Shown here: one piece after another, positions 8,763 through 16,324 of the stretch
Layout: the number at the start of each line of letters is the position of its first letter
Numbering within the stretch: position 1 is the stretch's first letter
Notes under the pieces: generated by a model
Database searches by the model: none
Seen by the model: only the letters and a program-made list of their open reading frames with translations
Told to the model about the DNA's origin: nothing
NCBI GenBank assembly: GCA_002480525.1
Contig: DLCH01000048.1
Coordinates: 1 to 29,969, forward strand
Source: Gammaproteobacteria bacterium UBA7803
Lineage (GTDB): Bacteria > Pseudomonadota > Gammaproteobacteria > Pseudomonadales > Azotimanducaceae
Reading direction: 5' to 3'
DNA: 29,969 bases
Translations under genes and position numbers: made by a program

Positions 8763-9605
8763 GTGGCGGCTGAGAAGAACCTGATGCGGGCCGCGCGGCG
8801 CATCCTGCGTCCGCTGATCCGTATCCTGCTGCGCAACGGTATTCCGTCCGATGCCCTCACCGAGCTCGTGCGCAAGACCTACGTCGACGTCGCCGAGGAG
8901 GAGTTCGGCATCGAGGGCAAGCGCCAGACCCTGTCCCGCATCTCCGTCATCACCGGCCTCAATCGCAAGGAAGTCTCGCGGCTGCGCAACAAGGAGCCCC
9001 TCGACCGGTCCGACGAGGTGTGGTGGAACCGGGCGGCCCACGTGCTGGCGAGCTGGCTGCGGGACGAGACCTTCCTGGACCGCAAGGGCGATCCGCTGGA
9101 TCTGCCGTTTTCCGGAGAGTCCCCCACGTTCACCGACCTGGTCCGCAAGCACAGCGGCGACATGCGGCCGCGGTCCGTGGCGGACGAGCTGCTGCGGCTC
9201 GGCGCCGTCGAGGAAGTCGGCGGCCGGCTGCGCATGACCAGCCGGGGCTACGTGCCCGGCGCGGATCCGGAACGGATCATCGACATTCTCGGCGTGGACA
9301 CCGCCGAGCTGATGGAGACCATCGACCACAACCTGCAGCACGACAAGGACGACCGGCTCGTGCAGCTCAAGGTGCTGTCGGACAACGTGCCGGCCGCGCA
9401 CCTGGAAGAATTCAACCGTTACTCCGCCCGACTCTCGCGCACCATGATCGAGGAGCTCAGCCGCTGGCTGTCCGAGCGCGACAAAGGTCGGGACTGGTCC
9501 GGGGACGACGAGCGCGTCGTCCTCGGGCTCGGCGTCTATCAGATCAACAGAACCGCCCGCCCCGGCAGACCGGGGACGACCGACCGCGACGAGGAGCAGT
9601 CATGA
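8763..9605 (+). CDS. DUF6502 family protein, predicted HTH regulator
   Basis: 280 residues from a GTG at 8763 (an internal ATG at 8784 is the alternative). The N-terminal 75 residues match what I recall of DUF6502: RAARRILRPLIRILLRNG, then L-x-x-(L/V)-V-R-K-x-Y-V-D-V-A-E-x-E-F, then S-R-I-S-V-I-T-G-L-N-R-K-E-V-x-R-L, the last resembling an HTH recognition region. The C-terminal half is mostly helical and charged, with no enzyme motif that I see. No signal peptide, so cytoplasmic. Its last codons overlap the start of the next lipoprotein gene by ATGA, so they are translationally coupled. DUF6502 and DUF5666 genes are often neighbours in proteobacteria (from memory), which supports a functional link. 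DNA binding is a prediction. Confidence 0.85.
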   Translation: MAAEKNLMRAARRILRPLIRILLRNGIPSDALTELVRKTYVDVAEEEFGIEGKRQTLSRISVITGLNRKEVSRLRNKEPLDRSDEVWWNRAAHVLASWLRDETFLDRKGDPLDLPFSGESPTFTDLVRKHSGDMRPRSVADELLRLGAVEEVGGRLRMTSRGYVPGADPERIIDILGVDTAELMETIDHNLQHDKDDRLVQLKVLSDNVPAAHLEEFNRYSARLSRTMIEELSRWLSERDKGRDWSGDDERVVLGLGVYQINRTARPGRPGTTDRDEEQS

Positions 9606-11083
9606 ACCGCATTCCCGCAACGATCATTCCTTTTGCGCTCTCGCTCCTGGCCACCGCGTGCGGTGGCGGCGGCGGTGGCGGCGGCGCCGACTTCGGCGGG
9701 CCGCCGGTGGCGGACACCGGGGTCGGCGGCAGCGGCGGCGCGACCGGCCCCGTGCAGGGCTTCGGCAGCATCATCGTCAACGACCTGGTGCTCGACATCG
9801 ACGATGCGGAGTTCGAGATCGAGGGCGCGGCGGCCGGCGTCGGCCAGGCCGGCCAGAACCAGCTCGCCGAAGGGCAGCAGCTCGTGGTGCGGGGCGATCT
9901 CGACGCCCTCGACGCGAGCGAAGTGTTCTACCGCTCCGACATCAAGGGCCCGCTGGCGGCGGCGCCCGTGTTCGACGCGCTGACGGGCGTCGGCCAGATG
10001 ACCGTGCTCGGCCAGACGGTTCGGGTCAACGCGGCCACGCGCTACGACGGCGGCGCCGCGCTCGATCTGCTCCAGGCCGGCGATCTGCTGGAGGTCAGCG
10101 GCAACCGCAACGCCGACGGCGACCTGGTGGCCACCTACGTGGCCCTGGAGACCGGCCTGTCGGACTACAAGGTCGTCGGCACGGTGTCGTCCGTGACCGC
10201 CACCGGGTTCTTCGTCGGCGCGCTCGAGATCGACGCCAACGGCCTGGCGATTCCCGCCGAGGGCGATCTGGTGGAGGTCCGCTTCCCGGCGAGCGCCCTG
10301 GGCGCGGGCGGCGCGGTGCCCGCGGCGGCGATCGAGGCGCTCGGCGAGTTCGAGCTCGACGAGGGCGAGCGGTTCGAGATCCAGGGCTTCATCGACAGCT
10401 TCACCAGCGCGTCGAGCTTCACGGTGAGCGGCATCCCGGTGACGGTCCCGGCCGGCACCACGTTCGTCGACGGCACCGCGGGGGACCTGGACCTCAACGA
10501 CCGCGTCGAGGTGGAAGGCTCCGCGGACAGCGCCGGACGCCTGGTGGCCGAGCGCATCATCTTCCGCTCCACCGAGGCGATCCGCTTCGAAGGCATCGTC
10601 GGCTCCGTCGATCCGGCCGCCGGCACCGTGGGCACGTCGGTGGGCCTCACCTTCGTGGTGCGCGACCTCACCGAGCTCGAGGACGACAGCGATCTGGGCG
10701 TCGAGCCGTTCACCCTCGACGACCTGAACCCCAACGTCGACTTCATCGAGGTGCGCGGCTTCCGCGACGGCTCGGAGCTGGTCGCCGCGGAGATCGAGCG
10801 TGAGGAGTTCGATCCCGACGAGCCGACGGTGCTGCGTGCGCCCGCCGATGCGGCGGCGGTGATCACCGGCGCCGGCGAGCTGAACGTGACCCTGCTCGGG
10901 GTCGCCGTGGTCGGAACGCCCCTGGCCACCCAGTTCGAGGACGAGAACGAGCTGCCGGTGATCCTCGACGCGTTCGCCGCGCTGGTGGACCGGGGCGTGA
11001 TCGTGGAGGTGCGCTGGGACGCCTTCGCCGGCGACACCAGCCTGCCCGCCGACGAGATGAGCATCGAAGTGGAGGACGATTGA
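9602..11083 (+). CDS. DUF5666 multi-repeat lipoprotein 2
   Basis: 493 residues. The ATG at 9602 overlaps the DUF6502 stop (ATGA), with GAGGAG just upstream. The signal is MNRIPATIIPFALSLLATAC followed by a Gly run: a lipoprotein-type signal, though Ala at -3 is less usual than Leu. About six DUF5666-like beta modules follow, opening with GFGSIIVNDLVLDID, which parallels GFGSVFVNGVRYGVD in lipoprotein 1. The two share V-L-G-Q-T-V and K-G-P, so they are paralogues of different repeat number. Acidic, but less so than paralogue 1. Its stop overlaps the glucokinase start. Function unknown; exported and lipid-anchored is inferred from the signal. Confidence 0.87.
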   Translation: MNRIPATIIPFALSLLATACGGGGGGGGADFGGPPVADTGVGGSGGATGPVQGFGSIIVNDLVLDIDDAEFEIEGAAAGVGQAGQNQLAEGQQLVVRGDLDALDASEVFYRSDIKGPLAAAPVFDALTGVGQMTVLGQTVRVNAATRYDGGAALDLLQAGDLLEVSGNRNADGDLVATYVALETGLSDYKVVGTVSSVTATGFFVGALEIDANGLAIPAEGDLVEVRFPASALGAGGAVPAAAIEALGEFELDEGERFEIQGFIDSFTSASSFTVSGIPVTVPAGTTFVDGTAGDLDLNDRVEVEGSADSAGRLVAERIIFRSTEAIRFEGIVGSVDPAAGTVGTSVGLTFVVRDLTELEDDSDLGVEPFTLDDLNPNVDFIEVRGFRDGSELVAAEIEREEFDPDEPTVLRAPADAAAVITGAGELNVTLLGVAVVGTPLATQFEDENELPVILDAFAALVDRGVIVEVRWDAFAGDTSLPADEMSIEVEDD

Positions 11084-12060
11084 CCGGGCCGGGCTCCGCC
11101 CCGGCGGCCGGTGCGGCGCCCTGGCTGGTCGCCGACATCGGCGCCACCCACGCCCGCTTCGCCGAGGCGGGTGACGGCGGGCTGGTCGGCCCGCCGCTGC
11201 TGCTGCGCACCGGCGACTTCGCAACCCAGGAGGCGCTGCTGGCGCGGGTCCTCGAATGGTCCGGTGCCGGTCGCCCCGACGCGGCGTGTCTGGCGATCGC
11301 CGGGCCGGTGGAGAACGGCCGGGGCCGCATCACCAACGGCTCGCTGACCTTCGATACCGGCGTGCTGTCGGCTGCGCTCGGTTGCCCCGTGCACCTGATC
11401 AACGATTTCCAGGCTCTGGCCCGGGGGCTGCCGGAACTGGGCGAGCTGCGGCGGATCGGTGGCGGCCAGCCGGCGGACGGCGGCCTCAAGGCGGTGCTCG
11501 GCCCCGGCAGCGGCCTCGGCATGAGCATGCTGATGCCGCTCGACGGCGGCTGGCGGGTGCTGCCCTCGGAAGGCGGGCACGCCGACCTGGCGCCGGGCAA
11601 CCCGCTGGAGATGGAGCTGCTGGGCATCCTCGAGGGCGGCCGGGGTCACGTCTGCTGGGAGGACGTGCTGTCCGGGCCCGGGCTGGTTCGCCTGTATCAG
11701 GCGGTGGGCCGGCTCTGGGGCGGGGAGGTCGAGCCGGTGGCGCCGGAGTGGATCACGGCCCGGGGCATCACGGCGGAGGAGCCGATCTGCCATCAGACCC
11801 TGGAGGTGTTCTGTGGGCTGCTGGGTTCTGCGGCGGGCAACCTGGCGCTGACCACCTGGGCCACCGGCGGCGTCTACCTCGGCGGCGGCATTCTGCCGGC
11901 CATGGCCGACTTCCTCGCCGACAGCCCGCTGCGCCGGCGCTTCGAGGAGCGGGGCGCGATGAGCGCGCGGTTCCGCGAGGTGCCGCTGTACCTGATTCTC
12001 GATCCGGCGCCCGGGCTCGTCGGCGCCCGGGCCTGGCTCGCCGACCTGGCTTCCGCCTGA
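11080..12060 (+). CDS. glk: Glucokinase
   Basis: 326 residues, close to the usual 320 for the bacterial Glk family (not ROK). It phosphorylates glucose to glucose 6-phosphate with ATP in the cytoplasm. Visible motifs: phosphate-binding VADIGATHARFAE (about 17-29), AGPVENGR, the NDFQA motif with the catalytic Asp near 109, GPGSGLG (141-147), SEGGHAD (163-169), and a C-terminal YLGGGILP. The start appears to be TTG at 11080, overlapping the upstream stop by 4 bp with GGAGG 4 nt before it; there is no in-frame ATG or GTG before the first conserved strand, so the rare start is well supported. Being last in an overlapping cluster with two DUF5666 lipoproteins and DUF6502 is unusual for glk, which more often sits with sugar-catabolism genes. 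Confidence 0.93.
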   Translation: MTGPGSAPAAGAAPWLVADIGATHARFAEAGDGGLVGPPLLLRTGDFATQEALLARVLEWSGAGRPDAACLAIAGPVENGRGRITNGSLTFDTGVLSAALGCPVHLINDFQALARGLPELGELRRIGGGQPADGGLKAVLGPGSGLGMSMLMPLDGGWRVLPSEGGHADLAPGNPLEMELLGILEGGRGHVCWEDVLSGPGLVRLYQAVGRLWGGEVEPVAPEWITARGITAEEPICHQTLEVFCGLLGSAAGNLALTTWATGGVYLGGGILPAMADFLADSPLRRRFEERGAMSARFREVPLYLILDPAPGLVGARAWLADLASA

Positions 12061-12082
12061 GCGGAGCCGCCACCGGCCTCCG

Positions 12083-12685
12083 TCAGCCGCGGGCGATGCG
12101 CAGCGCCTCGTCGGCGACCTGGTCGAGAAAGCGGCCGGATTCGCCCCGGTTCACCTGCTGCGACGCGCCGTCCAGCAGCGCCGTGACCAGGCGCGCCCGG
12201 CGCAGCGCCTCCCGCTCGCCGACATCGTCGTCCAGGGCCGCGATCGTCAGCGCGAGCTCCCGGTAGAACGCCTCGTAGACGTCCCGGTACATGTCCCGGA
12301 ACACGGGCAGGTGCTGGGCCAGAAACCCCAGCAGCGACGTGACCTTGCCGCTCTCGCCGCGCCACTTGCGGATCAACGTCTGCACGGTGGTTCTGAGCAG
12401 CGTCTGCGGATCGTCGGCACGCTCCCGCAGCCGGCGGATGTCCGCCAGGTCCGACTCCGCTTCGGCGCTGACCACTGCTGCCAGCAGAGCCTCCCGGGTG
12501 GGGAAGTAGTGCTGCAGGTTGCCCAGGGTCATGTCGGCCGCGCCCGCCACGTTGCGCATCACGACGCCGTCGTAGCCGTCGGCGATCAGCATGCGCCGCG
12601 CGGTCTCCAGTATCCGTCCCCGGGTGGCCGCGCCCTTGCGGCTGCGTGGCGGGTCCGTGCGGTAACCGGCGTCGGGGTTTTTCAT
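12083..12685 (-). CDS. TetR/AcrR family transcriptional regulator
   Basis: 200 residues. The N-terminal HTH is typical: RGRILETARRMLIADGYDGV, then M-R-N-V-A-G-A-A-D-M-T-L-G-N-L-Q-H-Y-F-P-T-R-E-A-L (about 22-70). The C-terminal ligand domain is helical, with LGFLAQHLPVFRDMYRDVYE. It is divergent from the operon beginning at 12817, with two AGGTC/GACCT palindromes between them, so it very likely represses that operon and itself. The ligand cannot be read from sequence. It converges on glk with 22 bp between the stops. Confidence 0.9.
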   Translation of the reverse strand: MKNPDAGYRTDPPRSRKGAATRGRILETARRMLIADGYDGVVMRNVAGAADMTLGNLQHYFPTREALLAAVVSAEAESDLADIRRLRERADDPQTLLRTTVQTLIRKWRGESGKVTSLLGFLAQHLPVFRDMYRDVYEAFYRELALTIAALDDDVGEREALRRARLVTALLDGASQQVNRGESGRFLDQVADEALRIARG

Positions 12686-12737
12686 GCCGCACAGTATCTC
12701 ACTGGCCGGCGCACGTGTGTGGACGCCGGCCGAAAAA

Positions 12738-12783
12738 AGGTCTTTGACCTAAAACCGTTGACCAAATATAGGTCGATGACCTA
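12738..12783. promoter_or_regulatory. TetR operator pair overlapping the divergent promoter
   Basis: Two palindromes: AGGTC-TTT-GACCT (12738-12750) and TAGGTC-GAT-GACCTA (12769-12783), with centres 32 bp apart (about three turns); an extra GACC lies at 12760-12763. A rightward promoter is superimposed: TTGACC at 12744-12749, 17 bp, TATAGG at 12767-12772. So one palindrome covers the -35 and the other the -10. This is the layout expected for autoregulated TetR repression. Confidence 0.75.
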
Positions 12784-12816
12784 AAGTGGCCGCCCAGTCA
12801 TCGCGGAGACAGCGGC

Positions 12817-13263
12817 ATGCAACCGCCCCGACCGACGCCAGCGCCGAACGCTGGTGTGACCGACTCGGACACGAGGTTTCTCGCCGAGCCCCGCATCGGC
12901 GTGCTGATCACCAGTCGCGACGACGGCCGGCCGCTGGGCGTTCCGGTGTGGTTCGACTGGAACGGCGCGGCGGTGGAGATGTTCAGCGCCGCCGATGCGC
13001 CCAAGACCCGCCGGCTCCGGCGCGCGCCGTTCGCTTCCCTGCTGGTGACGAACCGGGTCGGCGAGCCGGAACACTGGGTCGCCTTCGACGGCACGGTGAC
13101 GATCAGCCCCGAGGGCGGGCTGGCCCTGGCGGAGCGCCTGGCCGCCCGCTACTGGGATCTGGAGCAGCCGGCCCATGCGGAGACGCTGGCCGGGTGGCGG
13201 GCGCATCCCGAGGCGTTCTGCCGGCTGACGCTCACGCCCGAACTGATCCGGACGGGGCGCTGA
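12817..13263 (+). CDS. Pyridoxamine 5'-phosphate oxidase-like FMN split-barrel protein
   Basis: 148 residues. The ATG follows GGAGA with a 7-nt spacer. The sequence fits the small PNPOx-like superfamily: after about 18 residues comes F-L-A-E-P-R-I-G-V-L-I-T, then D-G-R-P-L-G-V-P-V-W-F-D-W, then K-T-R-R-L-R-R-A-P, then a W-V-A-F-D-G strand. Members bind FMN or F420 and reduce or sense small molecules; true PNP oxidase is longer. First gene of a three-gene operon (3-bp gap to the next) under the TetR operators. Substrate unknown. Confidence 0.82.
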   Translation: MQPPRPTPAPNAGVTDSDTRFLAEPRIGVLITSRDDGRPLGVPVWFDWNGAAVEMFSAADAPKTRRLRRAPFASLLVTNRVGEPEHWVAFDGTVTISPEGGLALAERLAARYWDLEQPAHAETLAGWRAHPEAFCRLTLTPELIRTGR

Positions 13264-13266
13264 GCC

Positions 13267-13893
13267 GTGGCCGCCGTATCGACCGCCGACCGCGGCGCGA
13301 TCGTGCCGGCCGGGGCCGGCGAGGCCCGGGCCGCGGCCGCGCTGATCCACCAGACCGACCCCGGCGTGTGGGACTACCTGTTCCGCGCCGATCGGGCCGC
13401 CTACGACCGCTTCGCCATGGGCCTGTGGGCGCGGCCGGGCAACAACTTCTCGTTCACCGAGACCGTGGTGGTGCGCGACCGGGGGGAGCCCGTCGCCCTG
13501 GAGATGGGCTACCGGGGCGACGCGGAGCTGGCCCTGCGGCAGCGCATGCGGGCAGAGGCGACGGCCTTCCTGCCGGAGCAGGACCTGGAGCCGCTGCTGA
13601 GCCAGGCCCGGGACATCGACTATCTCGCGCCGCACATTCCCGGCAACGCCTACTACGTCCACTTTCTCTCGGTGCGGCCGGACCGCCAGGGCAGCGGGCT
13701 CGGCCGGCTGCTGCTGGAGAACGTGTGGCGCCGGGCGGACCGGCTCGGCTGCGACGAGGTGCACCTGGACGTGTACACCGACAATCCCGCCGTGGACCTG
13801 TACCGGGCGTTCGGATTCCGGGTGGCGGTCGAGAGCCGGTTCCCCCACAAGCCCGGGCTGCCCGCCCACTACCGCATGGTGCGCCCGCTGTGA
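13267..13893 (+). CDS. GNAT family N-acetyltransferase
   Basis: 208 residues from a GTG at 13267, 3 bp after the previous stop. The acetyl-CoA site is clear near residues 135-155: VHFLSVRPDRQGSGLGRLLL, with the Q-x-S-G-x-G loop. It is followed by L-D-V-Y-T-D-N-P-A-V-D-L-Y-R-A-F-G-F-R-V, the usual strand and N-P-x-A helix. The N-terminal 100 residues are longer than minimal GNATs and may form a lid. Acceptor unknown; acetylation of a toxic amine or of a product of the neighbouring reductases is possible but only inferred. Its TGA overlaps the next start by 4 bp. Confidence 0.88.
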   Translation: MAAVSTADRGAIVPAGAGEARAAAALIHQTDPGVWDYLFRADRAAYDRFAMGLWARPGNNFSFTETVVVRDRGEPVALEMGYRGDAELALRQRMRAEATAFLPEQDLEPLLSQARDIDYLAPHIPGNAYYVHFLSVRPDRQGSGLGRLLLENVWRRADRLGCDEVHLDVYTDNPAVDLYRAFGFRVAVESRFPHKPGLPAHYRMVRPL

Positions 13894-14375
13894 GCCGGCT
13901 GCTCTACCGCGTCCTCAATCCGGTGGTGTCCGGCCTGCTGCGTTCGCCGGCCCACGGCCTTCTCAGTGGCAACACGCTGCTGCTGGAGTACCGCGGCCGG
14001 CGCAGCGGCCGGTTCTTCAGAACGCCCGTCAGCTACTGCGAGCGCGACGGGGTGCTGCACTGCTTCGCCGGCAGGAATCATCTCTGGTGGCGCAACCTCG
14101 CGGCGGGGGAACCCGTCGACGTCGTGCTGCGCGGGCGCCGCCACACCATGACGCCGACGGTGAACCTGGACGACCGCGACATGATCGCGGTCAGGCTGCG
14201 GGACTTTCTGCTGGCGGTGCCGAGGGACGCGCCCCATTCCGGCGTGCGCCTGGGCGCCGGCGGCGAGCCGGACGCCGGGGATCTGGCGGCGGCCGCCGCC
14301 CGGCACGTGCACGTGGTGCTGGCGGCCGGGCCTGGGGCTCGCGCCAGGGGCGATCCGGCTCAGCCGTCCCGGTAG
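13890..14375 (+). CDS. Deazaflavin-dependent nitroreductase-like protein
   Basis: 161 residues from a GTG at 13890 that overlaps the GNAT stop (GTGA). The fold signature is L-L-L-E-Y-R-G-R-R-S-G-R, then R-T-P-V-S-Y, then the W-W-R-N-L-A-A-G-E-P-V strand, as in the F420-dependent Ddn-like nitroreductase family. In proteobacteria without F420 such proteins may use another flavin. The last 16 bp overlap the ACC deaminase gene on the other strand. The tail after about residue 145 is Arg/Pro/Ala-rich and may be non-conserved. Cofactor and substrate are not determined by sequence. Confidence 0.8.
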   Translation: MSRLLYRVLNPVVSGLLRSPAHGLLSGNTLLLEYRGRRSGRFFRTPVSYCERDGVLHCFAGRNHLWWRNLAAGEPVDVVLRGRRHTMTPTVNLDDRDMIAVRLRDFLLAVPRDAPHSGVRLGAGGEPDAGDLAAAAARHVHVVLAAGPGARARGDPAQPSR

Positions 14376-15373
14376 AGGTAGCTGTAGCCGTTGATGGCGG
14401 GAACGCCGCCGAGATGGGCGTACAGCACCCGGGAGCCGGCCGGGAAGTAGTCCCGCCGCACCAGGTCGATCAGCCCCTGCATGGACTTACCCTCGTAGAC
14501 GGGGTCGGTGATCATGCCCTCGAGGGAGGCGCACAGCCTGATGGCCGCGTTGGTCTCGTCCGACGGCACGCCGTACACGGGATAGGCGTAGTCCTCGAGC
14601 AGCACCACGTCGTCGGCGGTGATCTCCCGGCCGAGCTTCACCAGCTCGGCGGTGTTGCGGGCGATGTCGAGCACCTGGGCGCGGGTCTGCTCCGGGGTGC
14701 ACGACGCATCGATGCCGATGACCCGCCGGGACCGTTCGTCCCTGGCGAAGCCCACCACCATGCCGGCGTGGGTGGAGCCGGTGACGGTGCAGACGACCAC
14801 GTAATCGAAGGTGAAGCCGAGCGCCGACTCCTGGGCCCGGACCTCCTCGGCGAAGCCGACGAAGCCGAGCCCGCCCAGCGGGTGCACGGAGGCGCCCGCC
14901 GGAATGGCGTAGGGCTTGCCGCCCCGGGCCTCGACGTCGGCGAGGGCCCGTTCCCAGCTCTCGCGGATGCCGATGTCGAAACCTTCGTCGACCAGTTCCA
15001 CCTCGGCGCCCATCACCCGGCTCAGCAGGATGTTCCCGACCCGGTCGTAGACCGCGTCGGGAAACGGCACCCAGCTCTCCTGGACCAGCCGGCACTTGAG
15101 TCCGAGTTTCGCCGCCACGGCGGCGACCTGGCGGGTGTGATTCGACTGCACGCCGCCGATGGTCACCAGGGTGTCGGCGCCGGACGCCAGCACGTCCGGG
15201 ACGATGTACTCCAGCTTGCGCAGCTTGTTGCCGCCGAAGGCGAGCCCGGAGTTGCAGTCCTCGCGCTTGGCGAACAGCTCGACCCGGCCGCCCAGGTGCC
15301 GGGACAGCCGCGGCAGCGGCTCGATCGGCGACGGGCCGAAGGTGAGAGGGTAGCGCTCGAAGTTGTCCAGCAT
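14360..15373 (-). CDS. acdS: 1-aminocyclopropane-1-carboxylate deaminase
   Basis: 337 residues from the ATG at 15373, matching the usual 338 and the family N-terminus (F-x-R-Y-P-L-T-F-G-P-x-P-I); an ATG at 15403 would add ten unconserved residues. PLP-dependent; converts ACC to 2-oxobutyrate and ammonia. Visible: K-R-E-D-C-N-S-G-L-A-F-G-G-N-K with PLP Lys50, G-G-V-Q-S-N-H with Ser77, and Y-E-G with Tyr293-Glu294. Glu294 and Leu321 correspond to the Glu295/Leu322 pair reported to separate true ACC deaminases from D-cysteine desulfhydrases, which have other residues there. It follows the methyltransferase gene by 69 bp on the same strand, possibly in an HxlR-led operon. Usually associated with degrading the plant ethylene precursor or with use of ACC as nitrogen source. 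Confidence 0.93.
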   Translation of the reverse strand: MLDNFERYPLTFGPSPIEPLPRLSRHLGGRVELFAKREDCNSGLAFGGNKLRKLEYIVPDVLASGADTLVTIGGVQSNHTRQVAAVAAKLGLKCRLVQESWVPFPDAVYDRVGNILLSRVMGAEVELVDEGFDIGIRESWERALADVEARGGKPYAIPAGASVHPLGGLGFVGFAEEVRAQESALGFTFDYVVVCTVTGSTHAGMVVGFARDERSRRVIGIDASCTPEQTRAQVLDIARNTAELVKLGREITADDVVLLEDYAYPVYGVPSDETNAAIRLCASLEGMITDPVYEGKSMQGLIDLVRRDYFPAGSRVLYAHLGGVPAINGYSYLYRDG

Positions 15374-15442
15374 GGCGGCGGGTCCGGGTGACGATGCCGC
15401 CATGGTAGGGCAGGGCGCCGGCCCGGGACACCGGCGGCGGAC

Positions 15443-16273
15443 TCAGCCGGCCCGGGCGCTCACCAGCCAGCAGGCGGCGCCGAGCCGCAGCCCGTCGTCG
15501 CGCAGATGGGGTGCGAGGGCGGCCCGCACGGCCTCCAGGGCCCGGTCGCGGTCGTCCCCTTCCAGTTCGGTCATGGCCCTCGACATCGGTCCGACCCGGG
15601 CCATGAAATCGAGCGCCCCCGGCAGATCGTCGGCCACCTGGAGCGTCGGCGTGAGCGGCTCGATGGCCAGGTCGGTGAAGCCGGCGCCTTCGACGATGGT
15701 TCGCAGGTAGTCGCGGTCCGCGAAGGCGAACGGGCCGGGGTCGCGGGGGTCCGGCGTTTCCGCGGGCTCGGGCAGGTACGGCTTCAGCGCCGCGCCGGCA
15801 ATCGACACCCAGGGGTTGTCCCGGGGCGACTGCCAGCACACGAAGCAGAGCCTTCCGCCGGGCGCCAGGGCGGTGCGCAGGTTGGCGAAGGCGGCGCCGG
15901 GGTCGGCGAAGAACATCACGCCGAACCGGGAGAACACCAGCTCGTGGTCGTCGGTGAACGACTGGGTGGCGGCGTCGGTTCTGGAGAACGCGACGGACGG
16001 ATTGCCTGCGGCGCGGGCCTTCGCGTGGGCGAGCATGGGCTCGGAGATGTCGATGCCCCACACCCGGGCGCCGGCCCCGGCCAGCGCGAGGGTGGTTTCG
16101 CCGCAGCCGCAGCCGACGTCGACGATTCGCTCACCGGCCGCGGCGGCGGCCCGCGCCAGCAGAGCCTCGGTGATGGGCGCCAGCATGCGGTCAAGGCGAT
16201 CCTGGGCGGCGACCCAGGTGTGCCCCGCCTCGCCGTTCCAGTAGTCGATCTGCTGTGCGTTGTCCTGGCTCAT
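15443..16273 (-). CDS. Class I SAM-dependent methyltransferase
   Basis: 276 residues. The SAM motif I is I-V-D-V-G-C-G-C-G-E-T-T-L-A-L (about 50-64), followed by G-I-D-I-S-E-P-M-L at the acidic ribose-binding strand, then F-S-R-F-G-V-M-F-F-A-D-P and A-L-A-P-G-G-R-L. This is the UbiE/Methyltransf_11 type. The C-terminal 100 residues are a helical cap that should set the substrate, which is unknown. It lies between the HxlR regulator (51 bp upstream) and acdS (69 bp downstream), all leftward, so co-transcription is likely. Confidence 0.88.
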   Translation of the reverse strand: MSQDNAQQIDYWNGEAGHTWVAAQDRLDRMLAPITEALLARAAAAAGERIVDVGCGCGETTLALAGAGARVWGIDISEPMLAHAKARAAGNPSVAFSRTDAATQSFTDDHELVFSRFGVMFFADPGAAFANLRTALAPGGRLCFVCWQSPRDNPWVSIAGAALKPYLPEPAETPDPRDPGPFAFADRDYLRTIVEGAGFTDLAIEPLTPTLQVADDLPGALDFMARVGPMSRAMTELEGDDRDRALEAVRAALAPHLRDDGLRLGAACWLVSARAG

Positions 16274-16324
16274 GGTGCGGTGCCCTGTGCGGTTGGGTTG
16301 GCGGGGTGCCGGCGCATCTGCGGT

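Noticed and set aside
9539..11793. Long minus-strand frames opposite DUF5666-2 and glk
   Set aside because: Shadows of GC-rich codon use; composition is His/Arg/Gln or Ser/Thr-rich without motifs, while the plus strand encodes recognised families.
12061..12082. Terminator between convergent glk and TetR genes
   Set aside because: Only 22 bp with no convincing hairpin.
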